Both the position numbers and the translations under genes were made by a program. From positions 806,001-870,000 of the forward strand of contig CBDBES010000002.1 of assembly GCA_965204465.1 (NCBI GenBank): 64,000 nt of DNA. Direction: 5' to 3'. Below the pieces are notes generated by a model. It saw nothing but the letters and a program-made list of their open reading frames with translations. It was not told the DNA's origin and made no database searches. This stretch comes from CBDBES01 sp965204465. GTDB lineage: Bacteria; Spirochaetota; Leptospiria; Turneriellales; CBDBES01. The number at the start of each line of letters is the position of its first letter. The stretch's first letter is position 1. Shown in pieces: positions 21,401-30,000 of the stretch.

Positions 21401-21508
21401 ATATTCCTAAAAACTGCTCTGGAAATTTTAAGGGATCCTACCACAAATGAAATAAGACAAAGAATATTTGGCCTGGAGTTTGGATTATCTGTTAGGGTTA
21501 TTTTTTAA
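15404..21508 (+). CDS. Giant SprA/Sov-like outer-membrane protein (2034 aa)
   Basis: Very large envelope protein with an N-terminal hydrophobic helix (about 9-28) then an acidic linker. Strand-rich barrel-like segments flank soluble modules. Features shared with the SprA family: a region like FIRLGSSDDDYIEFSSKIDN preceded by TTPLDLRYYGKINIWIRYID, a paired module ending GRLLIDNIKFGG, a Ca-binding-like DxDxD stretch (NEDSDNDSQFDTEDVGLDG, near residue 910), and FEYSPFG-type strands. SprA forms the type 9 secretion translocon in Bacteroidota; no other T9SS gene is in this window. Homology is read by eye from motifs, so the function here is inference. It is probably monocistronic: IS/repeat debris upstream, a convergent gene downstream. 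Confidence 0.6.
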   Translation: MSNKSDNPRFTLLYILAGYILIIPFLDPLKKILHEKDFLRIYDMIFAQVKEKSEDDQKIYQSPHDKDTVIIFDDSEGDEESDIVLEIEEVSEFLEPDHSIYIEDLYEEEDISPIDKKFRSSKRFQSKGLGGSLGDDVEFRIFGRSEIKTSFGYSTYFTKEDAKDDFKRPSSRYINEGFILAPDLNFNIKGKIGKRVLVDVDFNRTEKLSENKVQLKYFALRRREFVREVTIGNIDFNFPNSDFTDFKGFQQKSKKTIGVESKFRKGKFKFHAIGTITRGESETEIFTGRARNINRLLPEYQFERRKYFQIEPFIYYDNLNQAPILNSTSYQRGHPNSLITLTSSPLDMSENFVPHNVNIDPGSLEVWLDDRNSANNQNLNARIKLINSTEIGIFHRLQQGENFKFHNETGRLEFIRGFGQDACIYVRYTRQNSASATADPSARINIDGKIETFIYCGNSINEDVDYDGIRDIETIPDGKTNYDVYEVRGIYDLRAQNIQTNDFFLTLLDRNLATISDINDLNKINIDYNLGIVSFFLREPFKTLKDSTGTFLLNDSDSRAIYAENPLNASENSQFNIRANFSSEVQSYQLKHSHILENSVKVKVDGIEVDPKLYRVDYLLGFFYFTNNKEPVITPTTRIEITYEYSPFGLNNRGFIVGLRSEYQASKDFSIGNTVLYNGQFEQSQAPRLGEEPNSRFLVENDIKINLNEKRITRIFNLIPGVDFDLLPIRYKFYGEYVHSFFNPNTYGRALVDDLETSEERVTVSVSEKDWVLSSVPPSLNSSPCDRAPLFYRYYRDLDNVELGPTPLSTGSKADPLYQNLAGPYNVAEGHLNSAQIDQSERQISLVLDFDFLLGGSAGGTPFVSLVTRKFSSRSDGEDLSQMEYLEFSAKLIDDGNLSDGVSIRFDMGTINEDSDNDSQFDTEDVGLDGVNNDINGDDTPDEGNIFEQGEKNGRLDSVNNGYNEDIGYEFNSPSSCSSLKTRVGAGPNISDLPRTRGNGVLNTEDLNEDGIFSKNENVLTIDENPIRDYFRFDTSAGLSNTNIIRRGDWNLVRIYLDPSKLDENQLNAIKHVKSIRMYLVPNGSSSRGKGRLLIDNIKFGGSKWRQKRIGISGIENDLTDPDILQIATIDTEDSGREYKPLSFIDQNENDYEFLHGKKTDTERSKIREAALKISYNFDDPGCGSNCEYVYVRRIFTTPLDLRYYGKINIWIRYIDISRPEDVFFIRLGSSDDDYIEFSSKIDNGGWKLLSFDLPDQKNSNDCSIDGNFKGCPNLKKINTMGLGIKKESSSSTGKGTVWVNDIFMSEPKVQSDNSYKISNYIRFVKPVYKTKGGISIFDNTEVLYERKHQGSRFFTFNQAFSNISSLEDNVQVSSDVMPWWRSKYKYFDLQTEADEDEFVEQRELDGKSRDFKHETENHFQFDNKYLPVILTNYTYREFSNRKTRILNEQSLQEEFTLEKTHTPLISIEETTPEFFYQRIRYNLKANTEFLKREQDIHRITEGSSQDTFENKIKKEQRDNIDTKLIYEIDTFYIQLAYLFKQNVLVQQNFANNENTLEVGGDFYFPFFISSSDFSYQKRESDYGLKLTYNDLWIISPSLDFKFQYQENSFRDNESSIIARADKFQRFKQPNSFAKSNFDLKVDPKKQWPVLKFIHLINFGFFRELTLFESSVPFSRESRLMDDEFGLKSRFRKVGDRPYNIFRYPIWHHFLSKDRHRNNFSNGRNFIQSIDFKPKSPSSEFDEVFERYTQELNLKENIFSSIDWKIHKWLSIKTEANIGQNIHRNGNIDVNPIHTSTIGASIRQNYDLMQILNFWFWYTPSKDKTTTTKYSRRSSDLELNFTYQNEGEITNNIVSHKYTPDFTITFNWFDERNTLNALSMNFSITFAQKDETDYIVENSPPEDRKIYLELIERVRGSREDSIETRFSILFSIGLFLFGRWIKDLTGLNFKRNPKYSIEFIGEFKRFDYEIVTNLSTSASDAYILEQKLDINLHKNVAGDIFLKTALEILRDPTTNEIRQRIFGLEFGLSVRVIF

Positions 21509-21549
21509 ATGCATCCGATTGTCGTGAGGTAAAAAAAGATGGCAGTGTT

Positions 21550-22590
21550 TCAACAACATCCCTTTGTTGGGTTGCTATCGAAGGATGTTTCCATAGAAGT
21601 CGGAGAACAATCGAATATACCAAAATGAGTTGATTTATCTCCATGTATCTGAAAGTGCTTTGCATATCTTGTATTTTGCAGCATATCTACTGTATTGCCG
21701 CAAACCAACATTGATTTTCCTGCTTCAAATACATGGTGGTCATCTAATTTAAAAGAATGCTGACTTGTAGGAATATCTCCTTTATACATGGCAATCTGTC
21801 CATAATCTTCACATGTGTCTTCTAAGTCTAATTTAAAAGCCCTTAGAGTAATAGAAAAAAAATGAATATGGCCTAACTTTTTTTGAATTTCAGCATTGCT
21901 TATTTCCAATGGTCTCTTACTTACCACTCTATAATCTACACATCCGATCTTATGCAATATTCTACGGAAATCTTCTATGTACAATGCCCCTGACAAGCAT
22001 TCCCCATATAATACAGGATCGTCTCTTAGATATTGCGGGATCCTTCTATCGGCAAATACATCCGATATATACATTTCGCCGCCTGGTTTAAGTACCCTGA
22101 ATATTTCTTTAAAAACAGAATGTTTATCAGGAGATAAATTGATCACGCAATTAGAGACCACAAGATCAATGGAATTATCTTTTATTCCACAGGGTTTTAG
22201 ATCTTCTATATAGCCTTTATGAAAAGAAATGTTGGGAGTATTATATTTGTATTTTTTTGTTTGAATGTTCTTATATTTCTCTGCTACATCAAGCTGTTCC
22301 TGGGTCATGTCAATTCCATGTATAAATCCATTTTCTCCTACCAACTTAGATAGAAGATATACATCCCTGCCCGTGCCGCAGCCCAGATCCAATATTTTTA
22401 AACCTTCCAAAACAGGTGGAAAAGGAGCACCACAGCCATAGAATTTATATAGTATTTCTGGTTCTATATCAGATAATATTTCTTTATGATCTGCTGGAAT
22501 GGTATCTGTATTGCAGCAAGCGTTCGTCTGCAGATCTTTATTACTATGTAGCACCTTGCCATAATATTCCTTTACTCTTTCTGTGATCAA
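21550..22590 (-). CDS. arsM: Arsenite methyltransferase-like SAM methyltransferase
   Basis: 346-residue class I methyltransferase of the long ArsM type. SAM site LDLGCGTGRD (67-76) and acidic loop GIDMTQEQLDVAEKY are present. Cysteine sites expected to bind As(III): C25-C26 in QTNACCNTDT, C53 in FYGCGAPFPP, and a Cys in VVSNCVINLSP. A C-terminal extension carries VFEAGKSMLVCGNT, DCSP and a terminal GCC, as in several ArsM homologues with a Cys-rich tail. No arsR, arsB or arsC lies nearby, so the arsenic role rests on the protein alone. Convergent with the SprA-like gene. Confidence 0.8.
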   Translation of the reverse strand: MITERVKEYYGKVLHSNKDLQTNACCNTDTIPADHKEILSDIEPEILYKFYGCGAPFPPVLEGLKILDLGCGTGRDVYLLSKLVGENGFIHGIDMTQEQLDVAEKYKNIQTKKYKYNTPNISFHKGYIEDLKPCGIKDNSIDLVVSNCVINLSPDKHSVFKEIFRVLKPGGEMYISDVFADRRIPQYLRDDPVLYGECLSGALYIEDFRRILHKIGCVDYRVVSKRPLEISNAEIQKKLGHIHFFSITLRAFKLDLEDTCEDYGQIAMYKGDIPTSQHSFKLDDHHVFEAGKSMLVCGNTVDMLQNTRYAKHFQIHGDKSTHFGIFDCSPTSMETSFDSNPTKGCC

Positions 22591-22816
22591 TTTTAATTAC
22601 CTCTTAATAATATCAGATAGTATACCCTAAAAGACTATGAGCTTTTTATCTTTATTCCGAAATTGCTATTTTATACATAGAATAGGGTACTGTATTCTTG
22701 GAATGAATAACATAAGGTGATGATATGTCAAGTAAAATTTTATCTGGCAATTCCAGGGTTTTAGACTGTGAAACAGCTAAAAGTCTAGAAAGTTATTGAT
22801 GATCATCTTGGCGAAT

Positions 22817-23317
22817 TTATTTGTTGTTAAGAGAAATAGACTTTTCTTCCAATTCTAACAGCTTTTTTTTTGCCGTAATTCCGCCCCCATACCCTCCTAG
22901 CCCTCCGTTTTTTCTAAGAACTCTGTGACAAGGAATTATGATCGAAATAGGATTATATTTACAGGCATTTCCCACTGCTCTTACTGCTTTTGGGTTACCA
23001 GTTTTATATGCAATTTCTGTATAAGTAGAAACTCTTCCATAAGGGATATTCAGCAGTTCTTTCCATATTTTTTTTTGGAAATCAGTTCCCTCTGGTTTTA
23101 AGGGTAGATCAAATTTTTTAAGGTTACCTTTAAAATATTCACTGATCTGTATTTCCAATTCATGAATCAAATTTTTGCTAGCAGGTGTATTGCCTTGGGG
23201 AGTATGACCATTAAAAATATGCTTGAATTTTTTAAGATGCTTAGACCACTTTACTGCTTTTATATGATCTTCATCTGTAAGAATATAGATGTCCCCTATG
23301 ATCGTTTTGATTACCAT
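22817..23317 (-). CDS. ogt: Methylated-DNA--protein-cysteine methyltransferase
   Basis: Suicide DNA-repair protein that takes alkyl groups from O6-methylguanine or O4-methylthymine. 166 residues, with the active-site motif IIPCHRVL (acceptor Cys130), the helix-turn-helix region PYGRVSTYTEIAYKTGNPKA and RAVGNACKYNPI containing the arginine finger. The C-terminal GGLGGYGGG loop is typical. Length fits the Ogt type without an Ada domain. Upstream (22591-22816) is intergenic with no other gene; arsM on the same strand is 226 bases away. Confidence 0.95.
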   Translation of the reverse strand: MVIKTIIGDIYILTDEDHIKAVKWSKHLKKFKHIFNGHTPQGNTPASKNLIHELEIQISEYFKGNLKKFDLPLKPEGTDFQKKIWKELLNIPYGRVSTYTEIAYKTGNPKAVRAVGNACKYNPISIIIPCHRVLRKNGGLGGYGGGITAKKKLLELEEKSISLNNK

Positions 23318-23499
23318 TTTAAAGGTATTATTTTAATGAAAAATAATTTAGCTATATCCAATCTTCTTACGGTCGTGCAATGGTATATAAAAAAATTGAT
23401 AGGATACACAATTTTTTCAGCCATCAATTTGGGCTATAATTTACGTTTTAAAACTGACTCGCAGACTCTGAAGGCGGGGCTTCAGTTGTACAAAAAAAA

Positions 23500-23537
23500 T
23501 ACAATAACCAATGCCGTTAGGCTGTACTTTGTACACA
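23500..23537 (-). repeat. 39-bp dispersed repeat, copy 2 (38 bases matching)
   Basis: Inverted copy of the sequence at 15157 and 42952. Its start (23537) lies 3 bases from the left end of the IS1182 remnant at 23541, the same spacing and relative orientation as copy 1 and the MITE. The stretch 23318-23499 before it holds no gene I trust. Confidence 0.85.
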
Positions 23538-23540
23538 TAT

Positions 23541-23935
23541 GAGCCTGTGCGCCAACTTAAAAACATTTACATTTTTGAAAAGAACGAGTATAAAATCCCC
23601 AGTTCAGCTTTTTTAAATAAGTAAAATTTTTATTCTCTAAGCGTCCTTTACCAGAGGTTGTTTTTTATTTTTTATGTCCCATGAACAATAGATTTGCACA
23701 AAGCGATAGAGATCAACTTATGATGTTTTCCCGTACTCTGGGAGATAATCTTGATAAGAATCACGAAATTTATGCATTTGTTAAGCTTTGGATACAATTG
23801 ACATGAATCCTTTTCTATCGAGATATTCACATGAGGGGGGTAAAGCATATCATCCTTCTTTTTCGTTTCGGTAAAGAGATTGAAGAGGTATTCACTCATT
23901 CAGTATCTTTTGGCGGCATTGGTTTCTACAATATT
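23541..23935 (+). mobile_element. IS1182-family 5' remnant
   Basis: Starts with the terminal sequence gagcctgtgcgccaacttaa (one base different from the MITE end), then the same leader as the MITE, then the transposase start at about 23681: MNNRFAQSDRDQLMMF, followed by RTLGDNLDKNHEIYAFVKLW, an in-frame TGA, and in another frame SHEGGKAYHPSF, the GG.AYHP motif of IS1182 N-termini. The coding region ends near 23935 without a right end. It is a truncated, frameshifted parent-type copy that proves the MITE at 14946 derives from an IS1182 element. Confidence 0.8.
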
Positions 23936-23995
23936 TGAATTAAAAAAAACTTGTTACCATATCTCTTTTAAAAAGTTTGAGCTAAAGAATTAAAT

Positions 23996-24352
23996 ATGTT
24001 GGTAATAGAATCTTTAGAATTTGTTAATATCGCAGTAACTGAACTAGAAGAAACGATAGACTTCTATACTATGTTTTTTGATTTTGATTTAATCGAAAAA
24101 AATGATGATTTTGCACTTTTGTCATTTGAGCAGATAAAATTAAAATTGAATAAGAAAGAAAAGGATTCGCAAAAATCAGAGAATACTCTTCCTATTTTTT
24201 CTTTTAGGATGGATGTAGATGATTTTACGGATGCATTGCAGGAGATAGATCAAAACAAAATTCCGATCGTATCAGGTCCGGAGGGGACCAAAACTGGAGA
24301 ATTTGTTCATATTTTGGATCCTGGCGGAAATCTAATTGAACTTTTTTATTAA
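23996..24352 (+). CDS. VOC/glyoxalase-fold protein
   Basis: Small vicinal-oxygen-chelate protein of 118 residues. Two beta-alpha-beta-beta-beta halves: LEFVNIAVTELEETIDFYTM opening the first, and EFVHILDPGGNLIELFY closing the second. The conserved metal Glu appears in the final NLIELF, and a His in FVHILDPGG. The first-half metal position (usually His in the opening strand) reads Asn (FVNIAV), so metal binding may be altered. Substrate unknown. It precedes the DUF115 gene by 60 bases on the same strand. Confidence 0.75.
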   Translation: MLVIESLEFVNIAVTELEETIDFYTMFFDFDLIEKNDDFALLSFEQIKLKLNKKEKDSQKSENTLPIFSFRMDVDDFTDALQEIDQNKIPIVSGPEGTKTGEFVHILDPGGNLIELFY

Positions 24353-24412
24353 AATTCAATTTTCTGTTATCTGCTTTCAAAAATTATTTTCATAGCAAAA
24401 AATACAAGTGAA

Positions 24413-25537
24413 ATGTATTCTTGTGAAGAATTATTTTCTTATTGGAAAACTTCTCTAAAAGGTGATCATTTTTATATCCAAAGTGAAAAAACAGGAGATT
24501 CTGTTTTAGTATACACAAAAAAATCTTTTAAAAGAGAAGCAGCTTTACTCAATAAACGTCTTTCTGAATGTTCATTGAATAAGCAAATATTTCTATGGAT
24601 AGCCCCCTTCCATGAAGAAATCTTTTCTTTATTAGATCCAAAATGGCTAAAAAATTTTATTTGGATATGTATCAGTGATTTTTCAAAAAAAAAGAAATAT
24701 GATCAAATTGATCATATTCTATTTAGCAAAGAACAAATAGAAAATCGTTTTCGTGAAATATCTAAAGATGATTCGATTAAAATTGATTTTCATTTTACTC
24801 TGAAATCATCCAGGAAAGACAATTTTTTACTTTTAGCTCGCAATTTATTGACTAATTTGATCAAACAATCTGCCGTACGACTAAAAACGATCCATCACTT
24901 TCAAAAAATATGGGAATATAACTTTAAGGCAAATCTCACTCACTGGCAAAAGAGTAATTCCATTTTAAATCTAAAGCCTTTTAGACCAGATACATTTATA
25001 TTAGGCAGTCCCAATTCTGATTTTTTTTTAGAAAATGTAAGCAAACAAAAAAATAAAAAAAATATAATATGGTGTGCAGATACTGCTATTTCTGCCTGTA
25101 TATTACATGGTGTTCATCCGGAAATTACCTTTTCTATAGACGGGGGTTATGCTTCTTATGAACATTTTAGCCATGTAGCAGATAGAGTTGATAAAAATAA
25201 ATTTAAAGTGGTATTAGATCCGCTTGCCTTCCCTAGATACTATCGAATTGGATTAAAGGTGTATACCTATACCAATTCTAATCCCCTTATACAAAGTGTT
25301 CCCCATAGGTTTCCTTATTTGCAGAATGATACAGGAGATGTTTATGGTATCATGAAAGCCATGTTTCATTATTTTTTTAAGGATGAATATTTCCCTCAAG
25401 TGTTTGGAAGAGAACAAAAATCAATTAAACATGTAACTCATTTAAGAGGATCTGGATATCATTTGAGGCAGTATTGCAAAATGGATCGCACATCCAGCAA
25501 TGAAAATTATTTTTATCATTTAAGTAAAAAATGGTAA
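24413..25537 (+). CDS. MAF/DUF115-family protein (6-hydroxymethylpterin diphosphokinase MptE-like)
   Basis: 374 residues. The core WCADTAISACILHGVHPEIT, followed by FSIDGGYASYEHF, matches the DUF115 Rossmann-like fold found in flagellin-glycosylation MAF proteins, which transfer nonulosonic sugars, and in archaeal MptE. The usual GxGPSL motif is replaced by FILGSPNSDFFLE, so nucleotide-sugar binding may differ. A C-terminal block LRGSGYHLRQYCK resembles spirochaete members. No flagellin or sugar-synthesis gene adjoins it. hemH follows after 12 bases, so they are probably co-transcribed. Confidence 0.65.
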   Translation: MYSCEELFSYWKTSLKGDHFYIQSEKTGDSVLVYTKKSFKREAALLNKRLSECSLNKQIFLWIAPFHEEIFSLLDPKWLKNFIWICISDFSKKKKYDQIDHILFSKEQIENRFREISKDDSIKIDFHFTLKSSRKDNFLLLARNLLTNLIKQSAVRLKTIHHFQKIWEYNFKANLTHWQKSNSILNLKPFRPDTFILGSPNSDFFLENVSKQKNKKNIIWCADTAISACILHGVHPEITFSIDGGYASYEHFSHVADRVDKNKFKVVLDPLAFPRYYRIGLKVYTYTNSNPLIQSVPHRFPYLQNDTGDVYGIMKAMFHYFFKDEYFPQVFGREQKSIKHVTHLRGSGYHLRQYCKMDRTSSNENYFYHLSKKW

Positions 25538-25549
25538 TAAATTGAATAG

Positions 25550-26572
25550 ATGGCAAAAGGAATTTTGATTGGGAATTTAGGTTCTCCTGAAAGTACTTCT
25601 ATTAGAGACGTTCGATCTTATTTAAGGCAGTTTTTAATGGATAAATATGTCTTGGATATACCATGGTTTATCAGGTTCCTATTGGTTTATTTTGTGATCA
25701 CTCCCTTTAGGTCCCCTAAGACCGCCAAGGCATACCAATCCATTTGGAGAAAAGAAGGTTCTCCTTTATTATATTATACCCAAAAACAAAAACAGCTTTT
25801 GGCTAAAAAAATTCCTTATGAGTTAGAGATAGGGATGCGATATGGTGAACCCTCTATTATGAAGGCCATACAAAACTTGACATTTAAAGGGGTGGATGAA
25901 ATATTTGTTTTTCCTCTTTATCCACACTATGCAATGTCCAGTTATCAAACTTTTGTAAAAGAAACGGAAAAAGAGGCTTCTAGATATAAAAAAAATAATC
26001 CGAGTAAAGATCTGAATATCAAGTTTCATTCTGTATTCTATAACCATGAAAAATATATTCATTCTTTGACACAAGTCATTAAACCATATCTGGAAAAGGG
26101 ATATGATCATATTTTATTCAGTTACCATGGAATTCCAGAAAGGCATATCCATAAAGCAAATAAAAGTAATCAACCATGCAAAATCAGTGCAGAATGTTGT
26201 GAGCATTTTTCCCAGGCCCATAAGACTTGCTACAGGCATCAGGTAATACAAACGACAAAAAGTATTGTCGAAAAGAATCATATTCCTAAAGATAAATATC
26301 AAATTAGCTTTCAATCCAGGCTAGGCAGAATACCTTGGCTTGAACCATTTACAGATGAAATTCTGGCTGCTTTACCTTCGCAGGGAATAAAAAAATTATT
26401 GGTAGTATGTCCTTCTTTTGTATCAGACTGCCTGGAGACCATAGAAGAAATAAATATCAGAGGCAGAAAAATCTTTTTACAGAATGGCGGACAAAGTTTA
26501 ATACTCATACCATGTCTAAATCACCATCCCATATGGATCCAATCAATGGCAGATATGATACTGAACATATAA
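25550..26572 (+). CDS. hemH: Ferrochelatase
   Basis: Inserts ferrous iron into protoporphyrin IX, the last step of protohaem synthesis; membrane-associated. 340 residues. Start MAKGILIGNLGSPES is typical. Catalytic His193 in FSYHGIPERH and the second conserved region SRLGRIPWLEPFTDE (Glu265) are both present. A cluster of cysteines (210, 216, 217, 227) matches the insert seen in several bacterial HemH proteins, where it may hold an Fe-S cluster. It starts 12 bases after the DUF115 gene. No other haem gene is in the window. Confidence 0.95.
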   Translation: MAKGILIGNLGSPESTSIRDVRSYLRQFLMDKYVLDIPWFIRFLLVYFVITPFRSPKTAKAYQSIWRKEGSPLLYYTQKQKQLLAKKIPYELEIGMRYGEPSIMKAIQNLTFKGVDEIFVFPLYPHYAMSSYQTFVKETEKEASRYKKNNPSKDLNIKFHSVFYNHEKYIHSLTQVIKPYLEKGYDHILFSYHGIPERHIHKANKSNQPCKISAECCEHFSQAHKTCYRHQVIQTTKSIVEKNHIPKDKYQISFQSRLGRIPWLEPFTDEILAALPSQGIKKLLVVCPSFVSDCLETIEEINIRGRKIFLQNGGQSLILIPCLNHHPIWIQSMADMILNI

Positions 26573-26625
26573 GATCATTTTTTATTCTCTAAATATTTTT
26601 TTACTTTTGCCGATATAAAAAAGGA

Positions 26626-26877
26626 ATGTATTATTATAGCAGATCACCCGTTCAATCACAAGAGGAAATGGTCAAAAAAGAACAGAAAAAAATGACCAGG
26701 CGGAAACTAGCGCATACCATACTCTTTGTAGATATAGCATTGGTGGTTTTAGTAACACTATTTTATTCAGAAAAAATAGATTTAATTAAAGGTAAAAATG
26801 TATTTCAATCCACCCCTTACTGCCCCACAGAAAACACTACGGCAGATAAACCCACTACATCTTCCCATAATCACTGA
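26626..26877 (+). CDS. Small single-pass membrane protein, 83 aa
   Basis: Contains a Lys/Arg-rich cytoplasmic-type segment (MVKKEQKKMTRRK) then one hydrophobic helix (TILFVDIALVVLVTLFY, about 32-48) and a polar tail ending in two His. The positive-inside rule predicts N-in, C-out. The start may be the second Met (MVKKEQ). No recognised domain. It follows hemH by 53 bases and could belong to the same transcript. Confidence 0.5.
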   Translation: MYYYSRSPVQSQEEMVKKEQKKMTRRKLAHTILFVDIALVVLVTLFYSEKIDLIKGKNVFQSTPYCPTENTTADKPTTSSHNH

Positions 26878-27044
26878 AATAGATCCATCGTTTAAATTAA
26901 AAAAGAATTAATTTTTTTAAAAAAATCATTTTTTTTTCTTGACACTCTATGAATAATATTTCTTTGTTCTAATAAGGCCTATGGTTTTTAGAATTTATCA
27001 AAAAAATATAAATGCTCTGAGCCGAGTGTCTAGGAGGTTTCAAA

Positions 27045-30000
27045 ATGGGAAATAGTATAACTAAAATGATGATAGCAAACAAAAGGTGGTTCTTTAAAAG
27101 AACAGCATGGATAATGGGCATAGGTTTATTTATTTTAACTCTCTCCACTATGCATTGCGAATTGGATGAAAGAGCCAGTTTTGATCTGGAAACTAATGGA
27201 CCTAATAAACCTGCCCTCCTTAAGCCAAATGTAGCGGGTGTTTCTTTAAGGTTTACCGATATCGATCCTCTTCCGCTTCAAATAAGTGGCGAGCTTGTTT
27301 TAGTAAGATCAGCATATGAGAATGAGAGAACACAAGAAATGACCTTTTATAATATATATTGTAGTAATTCTCAAGGTGCAGAGGCGATCCTTGATTCTCT
27401 CCATAAGATGCCCATTAGTACAGATGAAGCAAAATATGAAGAAGAATTTAAAATGGATGTTCCAAAGACAAGTCTTAAAAATTGTAGAAATATTCTGGTA
27501 TATACTCAAAACAAAACAGGAGAAAGTGATGAAGCAGCATCCTTAGAAGGGGGTGTTACAGATAGAACTTTTCCCCAGGGGAAAGTAACGTCTAACTCTT
27601 TTGATAATCATCCGGTAGATGCCACAGTCTATGCAAAACTTAATCTCATCACAAATGAGATTTTATTTACACATTTTGTATTCTATTGGGCAGATGCTGA
27701 CGGGAATAAAGTGGGGAATAAAATACATGAAATTGAAAAAGGCGAACCTACTGCTGATGATAGTTACCAAATTAATCTAACAGATGCTTTGAAAAATATC
27801 TTTGTTGAAAGGAGAGGGGATGCAGAGCATGCAAATCTGGCTGTTCATATTAGAAATGATCTGGGTGAAAATGAAAATCACTCTTTGATACCTTGGGAAG
27901 ATAAAATTGGAAAGATAAGAATTGTAATCGCATCTGAAGTTACTTTTACAGATGAAGATGAAACGCAAGGGAAACTAAAAGGAACTTTGACCATTACCAA
28001 GCCTCTGGATGATTTAATTGATGGTACGACTCTTGAATATAAATTATATTTTGGAGGGGCTGATGGTCTAACAAAAATTGGTACATCCATTGCTACGATT
28101 TCCTCAAGTATTGTGGAAGATATGGTAGAGCATCCTGTTTCAGCGGATACAAACATACCCGCAAATGCATTCTATTTATTAGTATTTGTGGTGCTTGGTG
28201 GTGTAGAACAAGGAGAACCAACAGCATTACTTATAGAAGATAAAACTCCTTCTGTTTTGGTTACTGGTATTGGTTTTACAGACACAGACCCTGAAGCAGG
28301 TGAAATAGGGGGAACTTTAAGCTTTTTAGAGCCCGCAGATAATCAGCCCACCAGAGGGATTGCTTCCTATGAAGTATATTGGAGTGAAGACGGCAATATG
28401 AAGCTGCCATCTTCAACTTCCTTAGCAACCATCAACTCTGTAAGCACTGATAATACAATAAATCATTCAATTGCCAATGATCAGGCAATACCTCCTGGTG
28501 CTAATTTTCTATTGGTGTTTACAAACTTTACAGATGGTACAGAAGAATCTGAAGGACGGGCTGTTCCAATAAACGATTTGCATGTACCTGTTTTAGTCGT
28601 ATCAAATGTTGCTTTTAGCGATACAGACCCAAATGAAGGTAAAATAGGAGGAGCTCTCAGCTTCCAGGAACCATCTATCGAAGAGGGTTTTAATAGCGTT
28701 ACTAACTATAATCTGTACCTTGGAGTTGGACCTAGTTCGCCCGATTTACTGCCTTTTGCTAATACCTCGCCTATAGCAGCAGGCGGTATGAATCAGTTTG
28801 TAGTCCCTGCAAATACGGTAATACCTGCTGGTTCTACACCACATCTTCTGGTATATGTAGTACGTAATGGTGTTGAAGAGTCTTCTTCTTCTTCTGTAAG
28901 GTCTATTCCTATAATAGATGCAAAAATTCCTAATCTGATAAACACCGAAATTAGCCATGCAGCAGATACGGATGAAGAGGCTAATAACATCAACATAGTC
29001 CTGTCAATAACAAAAGAAACAGATGAAACGAATCTTTCTCATTATGTTCTTTACTGGGGTAATTTGAGTGGGGCTGAATGCGTAAAAATAGGGGGCATGA
29101 GCCCAATAATAGAACTTCCCAGGACTGGTTCGAGCATTTCGCATACATATATAGGTTCACTAGAAGGGGATTGTATTCTGGTTCATCTAAAAAATAGTGA
29201 TGGTGAGAGCATAGGATCCCGTGGTACTGGTGAAATAATCGATAACAGACCAGTACCAGCAACCTTAGAAGAAGCATTAAGAAACAATGGTGGATTGGGA
29301 AATGTAACTCAATATGTAGATCCATTTATTGGTACGAGTTATACAGTTTCAGGTGGTTATCAACCCTCCAGAGTATATCCAGCAACTGTATATCCTTTTG
29401 GAATGGTGCAGCTTACTCCTGTCACTGGTTTTCATGGTGGGCAACCGTGGTCAGCTCCTGATGATAGCGACAAGACTACTTGGAGAAGGCCTAAACTTTT
29501 AAATGCAGGAAGAAATGCCATCGGGAAATTCAAGGGATTTTCCGCCACTTCTTTTCAAGGCCCTGGTTGTAATTTAAATTTTGATTTCCCTATGATGGTG
29601 ACCACAAGTAGAGCAACTAGGAATGGATGGCTAAAAGAATTTGGGAGAGCTCGCGATAGTTCTCTCGTTAATGATCTAAAAATAAAGAGTCGATATATAC
29701 TTGTAAAGAATAAGGCAGCCAGAGATGCTAATTCTGCGGATCAAGACAAGGAATGGGCTTCTCCTGGTTATTATAGGGTCAAGACACAGTCAAATGTATT
29801 GATCGAGCTTACCGTTACCCAAAGAACAGGTTTCGCAAAGTTCACCTTCCCAAGCAGCGCTAACGATGCCTACTTTTTTCTTACATCTCATACAGGAACA
29901 CAGGATCGTGATAGCAACAACCTAAGAAGTTTTACAAAAAATAGAAGTGTAGGCGGCGAAAATAGAGGATTCGATGCTCAAATAAGGGCGGGAACTTTTT

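Noticed and set aside
22724..22798. 24-codon ORF (MSSKILSGNSRVLDCETAKS...) with AAGGTGATG upstream
   Set aside because: Good RBS but too short, no context and no recognisable peptide; not enough support to call.
23336..23542. ORF starting MKNNLAISNLLTVVQWYIKK
   Set aside because: Its second half is the inverted 39-bp repeat and poly-A run; no supporting RBS or homology, so probably chance.
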